From: Segatella copri
Lineage (GTDB): Bacteria; Bacteroidota; Bacteroidia; Bacteroidales; Bacteroidaceae
Assembly (NCBI RefSeq): GCF_019249655.2
Contig: NZ_CP137557.1
Span: 3,691,001-3,755,000 of the forward strand
Reading direction: 5' to 3'
Length of the DNA: 64,000 nt
Positions 42,109 to 50,772 of the stretch are shown here, piece after piece (position 1 is the first letter of the stretch; every line of letters starts with the position of its first letter). The notes beneath the pieces are model-generated. The model did no database searches, was not told the DNA's origin, and saw only the letters and a list, made by a program, of their open reading frames with translations. The position numbers and the translations under genes were made by a program.

Positions 42109-44313
42109 ATGAAAAGAACTTTTCTGCTTTTGGTTTGCATCCTGTGCGCTTTGATACCTATGAGCGCACAGAAGGTCATCAGTGCCAAGGTGGCTGGTGT
42201 CATTTATGAGGCTTTGTCGGATAGTACGGCAAAGGTTACTGGCTGGGAACATAAATCTACCAGTCTTTCAATTCCTTCTTCTTTGAAGATAAAGGGCAAG
42301 ATACGTAAGGTGGTTGCCATCGCTCCCCGTGCTTTTGCCAAGGACGAACAGGGTTCCATCACCGACATCGTGCTTCCTAAATATCTGGTAGAGATTGGCG
42401 AGGAGGCCTTCAAGGGTTCTGACGTTACCTCTATTCTGATGCCTAACACGGTGAAGAACCTGGGTACTCATGCCTTTGAGGACTGCAAGAAACTGAAGGA
42501 GGTTACCCTGTCTTCTTCGCTCACTCTGATTCCGATGGCTGCCTTCCGTGGATGTGATGCTTTGCAGGAGCTGCAGGTGCCTGCTTCTGTAACCAAGATT
42601 GCTGACCTGGCTTTCGAGGCGAGCGGCTTGAAGGAGATGGAACTCCCGATGGGCGTGGAGACCGTTGGCGCGGGTGCATTCTACAACTGCCAGCAACTGG
42701 AGAAACTGGCATTCCCTAACAGTTTGAAGAAGTTGGGTGTATGCTGTTTCCTTTACTGCAACAAGTTGAAGAGCCTCACCTTGCCCGACCAGAAGCCAAG
42801 AAGAATGCAGCCTTCTGCCAATATCGATAAGAACTTGCCTGATGACAACAGTTTGGGCATCAAGGGACCAGCCCTGACCGATGTGAGAAGCAATTCTTCT
42901 GCATCCTGTCCTAACTATGCCGTGAAGGACATCCTGAGCATGACCAAGGAGTATCCTGAGTTCCCATATAACTCCAGTCCTTTTGCCCGTCAGAATCTGC
43001 GCAGGATAGTGAAGTCGTTCAGCTATTTCGCTTTCGATATGGTAAACAGCCGAATGGCGGATTGGCAGAAGAAGAAGGATTACGAAACTGCCCAGCAGTG
43101 GAAGGAGCGTGTAACTCCTGAAAACCGTGAGAAGAAGCTCGATGAGGTGATTGACAATGTGCGCAAGAACTACATTGCTGCCTATACCACCAATATGGTG
43201 AAGGGAAACTTGGGCGTATATGATACCGATTATGGTACTTACCCGGTTTCCATTGATGGCTTGGGACGCATCTATGCCAAGGTGCCTGCCGAGGAGGCTG
43301 ATCTCTTCAAGGGATATTGGAACCAGATTCAGCTTGAACCTCAGTATGGTGTGATAGACGACCAGCTGGCTATCCTTTCCTGCCAGTTTAAGTTGGGCGA
43401 TAAGGTTTATCAGTCGGCTTCCAGCTACAAGAACGATGGTTCCAGCGAGTTCCTTGCCAATCTTCCTCCATTGGAGATAGATTTGCATGGTGGTAGTGCA
43501 GCCAGAACCGCGAACTCTCAGTTGGAAGTAGTGGATAATGCGCTCGACATCAATATTCCTGAAACCAACGAGGAGAACAAGAAGACCTTTGCCGTGATTA
43601 TCGGTAACGAGAATTACGAGCGTGTCACCAAGGTGAAGTACGCCTTGAACGATGCCAAGGTGTTCGCTTCCTACTGCAAGAAGACCCTGGGTCTCCCTAA
43701 GGAGAACATCCGTGTGTATCGCGATGCAACATTCGGTACGATGCTTTCAGCCTTAGACGACATCAAGAGCATTGCTTCTGCCTTCGAGGGCGACCTGAAT
43801 GTCATCTTCTATTATGCCGGTCATGGTGTGCCAAGCGAATCAGACAAGGCTGCTTACCTGCTTCCTGTGGATGCCAGCGGTCAGAACACAGAGGTATGTC
43901 TGAGCACCAAGCGACTGTATGATACGCTTGATGGTCTCCATGCCAAGCGGGTATTGGTGTTCATGGATGCCTGCTTCAGTGGTGCCCAGCGTGGCGATGG
44001 TATGTTGGCATCGGCTCGTGGTGTGGCGTTGAAGGTGAAGCAGGATGCGCCAAAGGGCAACATGGTGGTATTCAGTGCTGCTACGGGCGACGAGACTGCT
44101 TATCCATATAAGGAGAAGGGACATGGTCTGTTCACCTATTATCTGTTGAAGAAGTTGCAGGATACCAAGGGAGATGTAACCTTGGGCGAGTTGAGCGAGT
44201 ATGTGAACAAGGAGGTGCGCCGCCAGTCGGTGGTCATCAACCATAAGAGCCAGTCGCCAACGGTGGTTCCTGCCGATGGTATGAATGATTGGAGCAATAT
44301 CAAGTTGCGATAA
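42109..44313 (+). CDS. Secreted BspA-type LRR protein with caspase-like (C14) protease domain
   Basis: This 734-residue exported protein has a signal peptide ending PMSAQ. Residues ~55-225 hold BspA/Treponema-type leucine-rich repeats (LRR_5), for example AFEDCKKLKEVTLSSSLTLIP and AFRGCDALQELQVPASVTKI. A linker region (~240-490) of unknown fold follows. Residues ~500-734 form a caspase/metacaspase domain: KTFAVIIGNENYERV start, catalytic His in FYYAGHGVPSES, catalytic Cys in VLVFMDACFSGAQRGDGML. The His-Cys dyad is intact, so activity is expected, probably with Arg/Lys specificity as in metacaspases (family knowledge). LRRs could bind protein partners at the cell surface. Two insertion sequences lie upstream and no good promoter remains close to the start. 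Confidence 0.9.
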   Translation: MKRTFLLLVCILCALIPMSAQKVISAKVAGVIYEALSDSTAKVTGWEHKSTSLSIPSSLKIKGKIRKVVAIAPRAFAKDEQGSITDIVLPKYLVEIGEEAFKGSDVTSILMPNTVKNLGTHAFEDCKKLKEVTLSSSLTLIPMAAFRGCDALQELQVPASVTKIADLAFEASGLKEMELPMGVETVGAGAFYNCQQLEKLAFPNSLKKLGVCCFLYCNKLKSLTLPDQKPRRMQPSANIDKNLPDDNSLGIKGPALTDVRSNSSASCPNYAVKDILSMTKEYPEFPYNSSPFARQNLRRIVKSFSYFAFDMVNSRMADWQKKKDYETAQQWKERVTPENREKKLDEVIDNVRKNYIAAYTTNMVKGNLGVYDTDYGTYPVSIDGLGRIYAKVPAEEADLFKGYWNQIQLEPQYGVIDDQLAILSCQFKLGDKVYQSASSYKNDGSSEFLANLPPLEIDLHGGSAARTANSQLEVVDNALDINIPETNEENKKTFAVIIGNENYERVTKVKYALNDAKVFASYCKKTLGLPKENIRVYRDATFGTMLSALDDIKSIASAFEGDLNVIFYYAGHGVPSESDKAAYLLPVDASGQNTEVCLSTKRLYDTLDGLHAKRVLVFMDACFSGAQRGDGMLASARGVALKVKQDAPKGNMVVFSAATGDETAYPYKEKGHGLFTYYLLKKLQDTKGDVTLGELSEYVNKEVRRQSVVINHKSQSPTVVPADGMNDWSNIKLR

Positions 44314-44346
44314 GATTTCCAGAAAGAAAAAACAAAAAACAAAAAA

Positions 44347-44386
44347 CAAAAAAAGAGCCGCAAGTTGAAGAACTTGCGGCTCTTTG
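44347..44386 (-). terminator. Terminator after tRNA-Leu copy 1
   Basis: A 12-bp stem (GAGCCGCAAGTT / AACTTGCGGCTC) with a GAAG loop, followed on the minus strand by a T-rich tract. It lies directly beyond the tRNA 3' end. Confidence 0.85.
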
Positions 44387-44468
44387 TACCCAGACCCGGG
44401 ATCGAACCGGGATGGGTTGCCCCACTGGTGTTTGAGACCAGCGCGTCTACCGATTCCGCCATCTGGGC
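44387..44468 (-). tRNA. tRNA-Leu (anticodon CAA), copy 1
   Basis: An 82-nt cloverleaf on the minus strand. The acceptor is GCCCAGA/TCTGGGT, the D arm contains AATCGGTAGACGC, and the anticodon stem CTGGT/ACCAG has loop CTCAAAC (anticodon CAA, reading UUG). The variable arm is long (TGGGGCAACCCA), as in class II tRNAs, and the T arm is CCCGG-TTCGATC-CCGGG. CCA is not encoded. It differs from copy 2 only in the variable arm. Confidence 0.95.
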
Positions 44469-44485
44469 GATGGTGTTTGCAAAGG

Positions 44486-44519
44486 AAAGAGCCGCAAGTT
44501 GAAGAACTTGCAGCTCTTT
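44486..44519 (-). terminator. Hairpin between the two tRNA-Leu genes
   Basis: Same stem-loop as after copy 1 with one change (GCGGCTC to GCAGCTC), which becomes a G-U pair in the minus-strand RNA. There is no long T-run, so read-through into copy 1 is likely. Confidence 0.65.
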
Positions 44520-44520
44520 G

Positions 44521-44602
44521 TACCCAGACCCGGGATCGAACCGGGATGGATTGCTCCACTGGTGTTTGAGACCAGCGCGTCTACCGATTCCGCCATCTGG
44601 GC
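44521..44602 (-). tRNA. tRNA-Leu (anticodon CAA), copy 2
   Basis: An 82-nt cloverleaf identical to copy 1 in acceptor, D, anticodon and T arms. The variable arm is TGGAGCAATCCA, with paired changes that keep the stem. It is promoter-proximal: TACCTTTG lies 11 bp upstream of its 5' end. The two genes start exactly 134 bp apart. Confidence 0.95.
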
Positions 44603-44613
44603 GATTGCGGGTG

Positions 44614-44621
44614 CAAAGGTA
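44614..44621 (-). promoter_or_regulatory. -7 box of the tRNA-Leu pair
   Basis: TACCTTTG on the minus strand. The equivalent position before copy 1 reads TTCCTTTG, a weakened version, so both tRNAs probably rely on this promoter. Confidence 0.65.
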
Positions 44622-44811
44622 CAAATAAAAATTGAAATAACAAACTTTTTGGCTGTTTTTTTTCGAAAAAAGATATTTAGCTTGGAAAAAATACTAAAAA
44701 TGTGTTGTATTTGTCCTATCTTTATTAAATTCTTTCAAAATATTTGGTCTTTTCGGGGATAATTGCTAACTTTACACATGATTTCAGTAACCAACATTTA
44801 AGACCCGTAAT

Positions 44812-45903
44812 ATGACAATTAATGATAATAACAATTATTGCGTAATATTGGCAGGAGGTAAGGGTAGAAGATTGTGGCCATGCAGCCGCAGCAACTATCC
44901 CAAACAGTTCATCGACTTCTTTGGAGTAGGTAGAACCCAGTTGCAGCAAACTTTCGATCGTATGGCGAAGATAGTGCCAGCCGACCATATTTATATCAAT
45001 ACCAACGAGGAATATGTGAATCTGGTGAAGGAGCAGTTGCCAGAGGTATCTGCCGACAACATCCTGGCAGAACCTATCCATCGCAACACGGCACCTAGCA
45101 TGGCTTGGGCCAACCATCGCATCTCGATGATGAACCCGGATGCCTGTGTCATCACCACACCTTCCGACCAGGCCATCTTCAACGAGGAGGCTTTCCGCGA
45201 GAATGTATTTGAGGGCTTGGCTTTCGTAGCCGAGAACAACCATTTCCTGACTATGGGTGTGAAGCCTACCCGCCCTGAACCAGGATACGGATACATTCAG
45301 ATGGGCGATGTCTGCAGCGACAACATCTATCATGTGCAGTCGTTTACCGAGAAGCCTGAGCGTGATTTCGCCAAGATCTTCATGGAGAGTGGCGAGTTCT
45401 ATTGGAACACGGGCCTCTTCCTGAGCAATGTAAGTTATCTGCGTGAGTGCTTCTGCAAGATATTGCCACCGGTGCTCCGTGACTACGACAAAAAGTATCC
45501 TGAGTTCAGCGTGGAGACGGAGAATGCCTACATGAAGGAGAGCTTCTCTTCTTATCCCAACATCTCTGTGGATTTCGGTATTCTGGAAAAACCGTCTAAT
45601 GTCTGCGTGATGAGATGCGACTTCGGATGGGCCGACCTGGGCACCTGGCACAGCATCTACGAGGCGATGCAGAAAGGTGAGGGCGACAATGTGATAGTAG
45701 ACAGCGATGTGCTGATGGAGAACTGCAGCAACACGGTGGTCAAGGTGCCAAAGGGCAAGCTTGCCGTGCTGAACGGCCTCGATGGTTTCATCGTAGCCGA
45801 GAGTGACAATGTGCTCCTGGTATGCAAGAAAGAAGACTCTTCTGCCCTGGTTCGCAAATATGTGAACGAGATACAGATGAAGAAGGGCGATGAGTTTGTT
45901 TAA
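44812..45903 (+). CDS. manC: Mannose-1-phosphate guanylyltransferase
   Basis: This 363-residue cytoplasmic enzyme makes GDP-mannose from mannose-1-phosphate and GTP for surface polysaccharides and GDP-sugars. The nucleotidyltransferase signature is VILAGGKGRRLWPCSRSNYP at residues 10-29. Other family marks are AEPIHRNTAPSMAWA, TTPSDQAIF, YGYIQMG, FTEKPERDFA and NTGLFL. It lacks the C-terminal phosphomannose isomerase domain of bifunctional ManC/AlgA, as is usual in Bacteroidota. The start at 44812 follows an A/T-rich leader. It is probably a single-gene transcript that ends at the hairpin at 45929. Confidence 0.94.
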   Translation: MTINDNNNYCVILAGGKGRRLWPCSRSNYPKQFIDFFGVGRTQLQQTFDRMAKIVPADHIYINTNEEYVNLVKEQLPEVSADNILAEPIHRNTAPSMAWANHRISMMNPDACVITTPSDQAIFNEEAFRENVFEGLAFVAENNHFLTMGVKPTRPEPGYGYIQMGDVCSDNIYHVQSFTEKPERDFAKIFMESGEFYWNTGLFLSNVSYLRECFCKILPPVLRDYDKKYPEFSVETENAYMKESFSSYPNISVDFGILEKPSNVCVMRCDFGWADLGTWHSIYEAMQKGEGDNVIVDSDVLMENCSNTVVKVPKGKLAVLNGLDGFIVAESDNVLLVCKKEDSSALVRKYVNEIQMKKGDEFV

Positions 45904-45928
45904 GTAAGAACGTATGGAATATAGATAG

Positions 45929-45963
45929 AAAAAGAGCTGCGAATATGCTTCGCAGCTCTTTTT
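45929..45963. terminator. Bidirectional terminator between manC and the HIT gene
   Basis: Stem AAAAAGAGCTGCGA with its perfect complement and a short loop; T-runs appear on both strands between two converging genes. Confidence 0.9.
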
Positions 45964-45983
45964 CTGTTTGAAACTTCTTGAAT

Positions 45984-46385
45984 TTAAAGTTTCTTGAATT
46001 CTGTATAAATCTTGTCGGCGATTTCCTTGAACTCCTCTTCTGAGAGCTTGAGGTGCTCCTTGCGGAAGTTCACGTCGGCCTCGCTGTTCATAGGGATGAG
46101 ATGGATGTGGGCATGAGGAACCTCCAGACCCAAAACCACCTGAGCTACCTTCTTGCATGGGAAGGCTGCCTTGATGGCCTTAGCCACTTTTTTGGCGAAT
46201 ACCTCAAATTCAGCCAGGTCTGCATCCTCCATATCGAAGATGTAATCCACCTCCTTGCGAGGAATCACCAGAGTATGACCTTTGCCGATAGGGCTAATGT
46301 CGAGGAAAGCATAGAACTTGTCGCTTTCTGCACACTTGTAGCTAGGAATCTCTCCTGCTGCAATTTTTGAAAAAATGCTTGCCAT
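45984..46385 (-). CDS. HIT family nucleotide hydrolase
   Basis: This 133-residue cytoplasmic protein of the histidine-triad superfamily (HINT/Fhit-like) hydrolyses nucleoside phosphoramidates or dinucleotides. The catalytic motif is VPHAHIHLIP (H-x-H-x-H). Also conserved are IFSKIAAGEIPSYK at the N-terminus, the FLDISPIGKGHTLVIPRK block, and FRKEHLKLSEEEF. The length is normal. It lies 138 bp downstream of greA on the same strand, but a hairpin between them suggests separate transcripts. Confidence 0.94.
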   Translation of the reverse strand: MASIFSKIAAGEIPSYKCAESDKFYAFLDISPIGKGHTLVIPRKEVDYIFDMEDADLAEFEVFAKKVAKAIKAAFPCKKVAQVVLGLEVPHAHIHLIPMNSEADVNFRKEHLKLSEEEFKEIADKIYTEFKKL

Positions 46386-46465
46386 AATCGCTAATCAATT
46401 TATAATTAATAATTTAGAATTTACAATTTATCTTTCTTGACTTATCTTGGGGGCTTACATATAAC

Positions 46466-46517
46466 ATAAAAGGAACCGTCATACGGGCATCGCTGCCAAT
46501 ATGATAGTTCCTTTTAT
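46466..46517 (-). terminator. Probable greA terminator
   Basis: ATAAAAGGAAC and GTTCCTTTTAT form a stem, extended by CGTCATA/TATGATAG pairing with a few mismatches. On the minus strand it ends in TTTTAT just after the greA stop. Confidence 0.65.
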
Positions 46518-46523
46518 TCCGTT

Positions 46524-46991
46524 TTATTCAAATGAAATCTTGTCGATGCGAAGATTGATGGTACCGCGAGGAATCTTGATCTCCGCAATCTCACCTACCT
46601 TCTTGTTGAGCAATCCCTGAGCAATAGGGGTCTTGATGGAAATCTTGCCTTCCTTCAGGTTTGCCTCGCTCTCGCTCACGATGGTATAGGTCATCTTTGC
46701 CTTGTTAGCCATGTTGGTCATCTCTACCTTCGACATAATCTGCACGCAGTCGGTGCTGAGCTGCTTGGTGTCGATGATCTTAGCCTCGGCAATGGTGAGC
46801 TTGATGCGGTTGATCTTATCTTCTAGATGAGCCTGTGCCTCCTTGGCGGCATCATACTCTGAATTCTCACTTAAATCACCCTTGTCGCGGGCTTCAGCAA
46901 TTGCGGCTGATGCCTTAGGGCGCTCTACAGATACGAGCTCTTTCAGCTCAGCTACGAGTTTGTCGTAGCCTTCTTGTGACATGTAAGCCAT
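46524..46991 (-). CDS. greA: Transcription elongation factor GreA
   Basis: This 155-residue cytoplasmic factor rescues backtracked RNA polymerase by stimulating transcript cleavage. The N-terminal coiled coil carries the signature AEARDKGDLSENSEYDAAKE at about residues 33-52, with the acidic tip D/E residues that reach the polymerase active site. The C-terminal FKBP-like globular part has SIKTPIAQGLLNKKVGEIA. Length and motif fit GreA. It is transcribed separately from the upstream helicase, whose terminator lies at 47055-47081. Confidence 0.96.
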   Translation of the reverse strand: MAYMSQEGYDKLVAELKELVSVERPKASAAIAEARDKGDLSENSEYDAAKEAQAHLEDKINRIKLTIAEAKIIDTKQLSTDCVQIMSKVEMTNMANKAKMTYTIVSESEANLKEGKISIKTPIAQGLLNKKVGEIAEIKIPRGTINLRIDKISFE

Positions 46992-47054
46992 AATTTTTCC
47001 TGTTGTTTATATGTTATTAATAATAGGGTTGCAAAAGGCATAAAAAAATAAAGA

Positions 47055-47081
47055 ATTCCAGTGCCTGCGGAGCACCGGAAT
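47055..47081 (-). terminator. Terminator of the nuclease-helicase gene
   Basis: Stem ATTCCGGTGC / GCACTGGAAT (one mismatch or wobble) on the minus strand, followed by TCTTTATTTTTTTA. It lies 76 bp after the helicase stop. Confidence 0.85.
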
Positions 47082-47156
47082 CCTAAATCTATTTTGTGTC
47101 TCTTGTTTATCCTTTTGTCTATAATTCGATTGCAAAGATAGGACTTTATTTCCGTA

Positions 47157-50100
47157 TCACCAAACTTTTTCGGTGAAATTTTGAAAATATCCCCCTTTTT
47201 CTTTCACATAGTCCATTAATTGGTTAAAAATCTGATTATTGCGCAATATCTCCGGATTGCCCGTCATAATCATCTGCTTCCTGGCACGGGTGATGGCTAC
47301 GTTCAGCTTGCGGTCGATGATGGCACCATCTTCCACAAAACTGTTGCCGGCAAGGAAGTCGAGCTGCCAGATGTTCTGGATGGTGAAACTGTAGATGATG
47401 ACGTCGCGCTGACTGCCCTGGTATCGCTCCACGGTATCGATGCTTATCTTCTCCAGTTCCGGGATGCCGAGCTTCTCGATGCCCTTGCGCACCATGGCTA
47501 TCTGGTTGCGGTAAGGCACGATGACGCCCACCGTCTTCTGGGCATCAAACCGATCGCCGTAGAAACGGTGGATGCGGCGAAGCATATCTACCACGATTTC
47601 CGCCTCGTTGGCATTGATCTTGTCTGATACATTCGGCTCCTTGCAGAACTGGGATGGCAGGAAGATCATGCGGTGATTCTTCAGCAGGTCGTCGGTGGCA
47701 TCGAGCGATGGGAGGGTGTAGGAGAGTTCCGTCTCCAACTGGTGTGGACAAGGCACCGGCTCCAGCTTCTCCCGTCGGTAGAACATCCTGTTGGGGAACT
47801 CTGCGATTTCCGGATGCATTCGTCCCTGGCGGCGCAGGATGCCGATGAATTCGCTGCGCTCCTCATGGTCTTCCCAGCGGATCAGACGCTCGAAGAGGGA
47901 GTTGCGGCAGTTGGTGAGACAGATGTCCTGCAGGATGCTCATGTCGATGACACCACCTTTCTGGCTGTCGTTGATGGTCGGAATGCCTGAGTCCTTCTCG
48001 CTTTGCTGCACCACGGCAGGCAACTGCTTGTAGTCGCCGATGAGGATGAACTTATCCACAGCCGAAAGCAAGCCGATGAGGTTGGGTTCCAATATCTGGC
48101 TCGACTCATCGATGATGGCAAGCTTGAAGTGCTTCAGCGTAAAGATGAATGGCTTGGAGGTCATCATCGAAGTGGTGCCCACAATGACGCGCGTACCTAT
48201 TATATATTGTTTGATGGCTTCCAGCTTCGGACAGTCGCTGATGGCCTTTTCTATCAGATATGGGCGGAATCGCTCGTCGCAGGAGTACTCGCTGCCAAGT
48301 CGAAGGAATGGGATGCCGGAATCTACCAGCATCTCGCAGATTTCATCCACGGCTCGGTTGGTATAGCTCATCAGGAGAATGGATGAGGCTGGTTGCTGAT
48401 AGCCGCCTCTTGCCGTGGCGATGCTTTCCGCTGTAGGCAATCCCGTTCCGTCGTTCAGGGCTTCTTCTACCATGAACTTCAGGGCACGGCTGGTCTTTCC
48501 TGTTCCCGGAGGTCCCACGAGCAGGAAGTAATCCTGTGCCTGCTTGGCACGGAGGATGATATCGTCCAGAACATCGTCGTAATGTCTGGTCAACGATAGG
48601 GAAGTGTCTCTTTGTGGAGCACGCTGTCCCAGCAGCAGGTTGCGTTTGTCCTTGGGTGCACAGATAAACTGGTGCAGGTTGCGGATGCTTCCGCCCGTGC
48701 TGGCATCGCTCGTTCCGTGCTCAATGGCATACGGCAGGTTCATCTCGAAGATGTCGGCATTCTGCTGACCGTCGTTCAGATGCACCACAATCTCATCGCT
48801 GTGAATCTCCTGCAATACACCTTTATATAATATAGCCTTTCTCACGTCGGGTTCTTCCTTCAGCGTGTAGGTATAGAGATACACCATGTCGCCGATGCGG
48901 AAGTTGGGCAGGAAGTCCTTGCCCTGGTCGGGCACGCTCAGGGTGATGGTGTCGTATCCGCTTCCCTCGCAGCTCTGTTCCTTCCTGATGATGTGCAGGT
49001 CGGTGTAGATGTTGCCTGCATCCTTCTTTTCTGATAGAGGCATCGTCCAGAGGTCGGAGCTTGATGTGTTCGTACCTTCCTGTGCGCCCACCTTGCTGAT
49101 CATCTGCTCTCTGAGCACAAAGGTCATCATGCGGCAGAAGTAGGCTTCCTCCAGTGGCGATAGGGCATGGAGTGGGTCGGTGATGGCGCTGAGCTGAGGC
49201 TTCAGGTACTTGTTGTAGAAGAAGTCCTGGGTGCCGGCTACATTGAGTACTTCGGGGGTAAACTCGTTCAGCGCATGCTCAAAGCCTTCCTTGGCTATCT
49301 CGAAGGAGGCGGCTACCAGCTGGTTTCTGTAGGTGATGGCTTCCTGGAAGAGCTTGCGGTAATAGGCTACCACCATCAGTCCGTCTTGCGGCTGATACTT
49401 GGAATAGAGCAGACGGATGTTTACCCGTTCGTTGCTCAGCTTGAAGTTATGCTGCAGCACGCCATAGTAGAGCAGAAGCTGCACATAGTGCGGCTCCAGC
49501 TGATAACTGTGATAGCTCGGGTCTGTCTGATGGGTCTCTATGTTCATGTTGCGTCCCGATTTCTGCTCCACCAGCAGTTTGCAGTCGGTGGTCATCAGGT
49601 CCACACGTCCCTGGATGCCGAGTGCTTCGCAGACGAACGAAGGTTCGAGGATGGCTTTCTTCCTGTCGTAGAACTCCTCGCCCCGGAATGCTGTCATCTG
49701 TGCCTGCGATGCGGTGCGTGGGAAGAGAATATCCACCACCTGCTGCAGATTGAATGCCTGCAGACTGGCATCGGTATAGAACTTCTTGGCATCAAACCAG
49801 GGACAGGTGCAGAACTCCAGGGCTTTCTCCCTGAAATTGGTCTTCACCGTCTCGTTCATCTGGTATTTTCCGTGCGTGTTGATGATGTCGTCCAGTGCTG
49901 CTCCGGCAAAGTTACCCAGCAGGGTGGCCTGGGTGTTGGCTCTAGGCTTCATCAGGTTGAGAAGATAGAGCAAAGGATGGTGGCCGAAAGCCGTGAAGCA
50001 GCTGGCGATGCTACTGATATCTACCAGATAGTCGGGCTCTACCACGACGAGTCGGGGAGTGATGATGGGTTGCTTCACCTGACAGTCGAGCAGGTTGAGC

Positions 50101-50666
50101 TGCATGCCTTCCTTCAGAAGGTCCCAAAGATAGGTGTGGTCGATATGGTTCTCCTCGTCCTTCAGTCTCACCAGGTATTCCTCCTCGTCGGCATCCTGGT
50201 CTATATCCACACGGATAAAGTCGCTGTCCCAGTTCTTCACGATGCAGCGGATGCGGCGGTTGTTGATTTCCAGTCCCTTCTGGTAGGGGCGGTTGGTATG
50301 TGGGATGAGCACGTTCAGTTCGTGGGGCACATCCACTCCGAACACGGCAGAGATGAAGATGGCGAGGGCACGTGCATCATACTTGAGGTCTTCGCCCGAC
50401 AGGGGTTCCTGCGAGTTGCTGTGTCGGCGCATGGTCTGTATGGCAATCTTGTCTGCCACCTTGATGCCGCGTGCCTTACAGAGATAATCCACCTGGGAGA
50501 AGAGGTTACCGAAAGCCTGTTTGGTATCCTTCACTCCTTCGTGGCAGCAGAGGATGAGCGTGTCGTGCATCATCTTGTTGCGTGTCTTCGGCTCCAGTTC
50601 GGGGAGTATCAAAAGTTCTCTTACCCTAAGGAAGAGTTCTGCGGCGCTGATATTGTTTTGATTCAT
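47157..50666 (-). CDS. Dna2-like nuclease-helicase (Cas4-type nuclease fused to SF1 helicase)
   Basis: This 1169-residue cytoplasmic DNA-processing enzyme has, at ~355-425, PD-(D/E)XK nuclease features: GIQGRVDLMTTD, then LLVEQKSG, then HYVQLLLYYGVLQ. This is the G-x-x-D / E-x-K / Q-x-x-x-Y pattern of Cas4/RecB-type nucleases. From ~700 it is an SF1 helicase: Walker A VGPPGTGKTSRA (~717), LMSYTNRAVDEICE, Walker B LAIIDESSQILEP (~850), GDYKQLPAV, DTVERYQGSQRDVIIYSF and NVAITRARKQMIMTGN (~1135). This domain order resembles Dna2, which trims DNA flaps and ends. I did not find the four-cysteine iron-sulfur pattern of Dna2/AddB. No defence genes surround it, so a repair role is more likely. Confidence 0.88.
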   Translation of the reverse strand: MNQNNISAAELFLRVRELLILPELEPKTRNKMMHDTLILCCHEGVKDTKQAFGNLFSQVDYLCKARGIKVADKIAIQTMRRHSNSQEPLSGEDLKYDARALAIFISAVFGVDVPHELNVLIPHTNRPYQKGLEINNRRIRCIVKNWDSDFIRVDIDQDADEEEYLVRLKDEENHIDHTYLWDLLKEGMQLNLLDCQVKQPIITPRLVVVEPDYLVDISSIASCFTAFGHHPLLYLLNLMKPRANTQATLLGNFAGAALDDIINTHGKYQMNETVKTNFREKALEFCTCPWFDAKKFYTDASLQAFNLQQVVDILFPRTASQAQMTAFRGEEFYDRKKAILEPSFVCEALGIQGRVDLMTTDCKLLVEQKSGRNMNIETHQTDPSYHSYQLEPHYVQLLLYYGVLQHNFKLSNERVNIRLLYSKYQPQDGLMVVAYYRKLFQEAITYRNQLVAASFEIAKEGFEHALNEFTPEVLNVAGTQDFFYNKYLKPQLSAITDPLHALSPLEEAYFCRMMTFVLREQMISKVGAQEGTNTSSSDLWTMPLSEKKDAGNIYTDLHIIRKEQSCEGSGYDTITLSVPDQGKDFLPNFRIGDMVYLYTYTLKEEPDVRKAILYKGVLQEIHSDEIVVHLNDGQQNADIFEMNLPYAIEHGTSDASTGGSIRNLHQFICAPKDKRNLLLGQRAPQRDTSLSLTRHYDDVLDDIILRAKQAQDYFLLVGPPGTGKTSRALKFMVEEALNDGTGLPTAESIATARGGYQQPASSILLMSYTNRAVDEICEMLVDSGIPFLRLGSEYSCDERFRPYLIEKAISDCPKLEAIKQYIIGTRVIVGTTSMMTSKPFIFTLKHFKLAIIDESSQILEPNLIGLLSAVDKFILIGDYKQLPAVVQQSEKDSGIPTINDSQKGGVIDMSILQDICLTNCRNSLFERLIRWEDHEERSEFIGILRRQGRMHPEIAEFPNRMFYRREKLEPVPCPHQLETELSYTLPSLDATDDLLKNHRMIFLPSQFCKEPNVSDKINANEAEIVVDMLRRIHRFYGDRFDAQKTVGVIVPYRNQIAMVRKGIEKLGIPELEKISIDTVERYQGSQRDVIIYSFTIQNIWQLDFLAGNSFVEDGAIIDRKLNVAITRARKQMIMTGNPEILRNNQIFNQLMDYVKEKGGYFQNFTEKVW

Positions 50667-50672
50667 AGGCTA

Positions 50673-50680
50673 CAAAGTTA
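50673..50680 (-). promoter_or_regulatory. -7 box at the helicase start codon
   Basis: TAACTTTG on the minus strand is followed by only six bases before the ATG at 50666, so the transcript may be leaderless. Otherwise translation starts further in, for example at the methionines near residue 32. Confidence 0.55.
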
Positions 50681-50772
50681 CGAAAATTATAACTACTCTT
50701 ATAATAAAGGTATTTATAATTATTGATAATTAACTGTTGAATGGGAATGCGTTTTTAAGGGAATTTAGGGTG

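Noticed and set aside
47157..50666. Nuclease-helicase as part of an antiviral defence island
   Set aside because: Neighbours are greA, HIT, tRNA and purine genes; no other defence component or mobile boundary is present.
49167..50726. Plus-strand open frame (519 codons) opposite the nuclease-helicase
   Set aside because: It is antisense to strong helicase and nuclease motifs, and its composition (Leu/Val/His/Gln-rich) is that of reverse-strand codon shadow.
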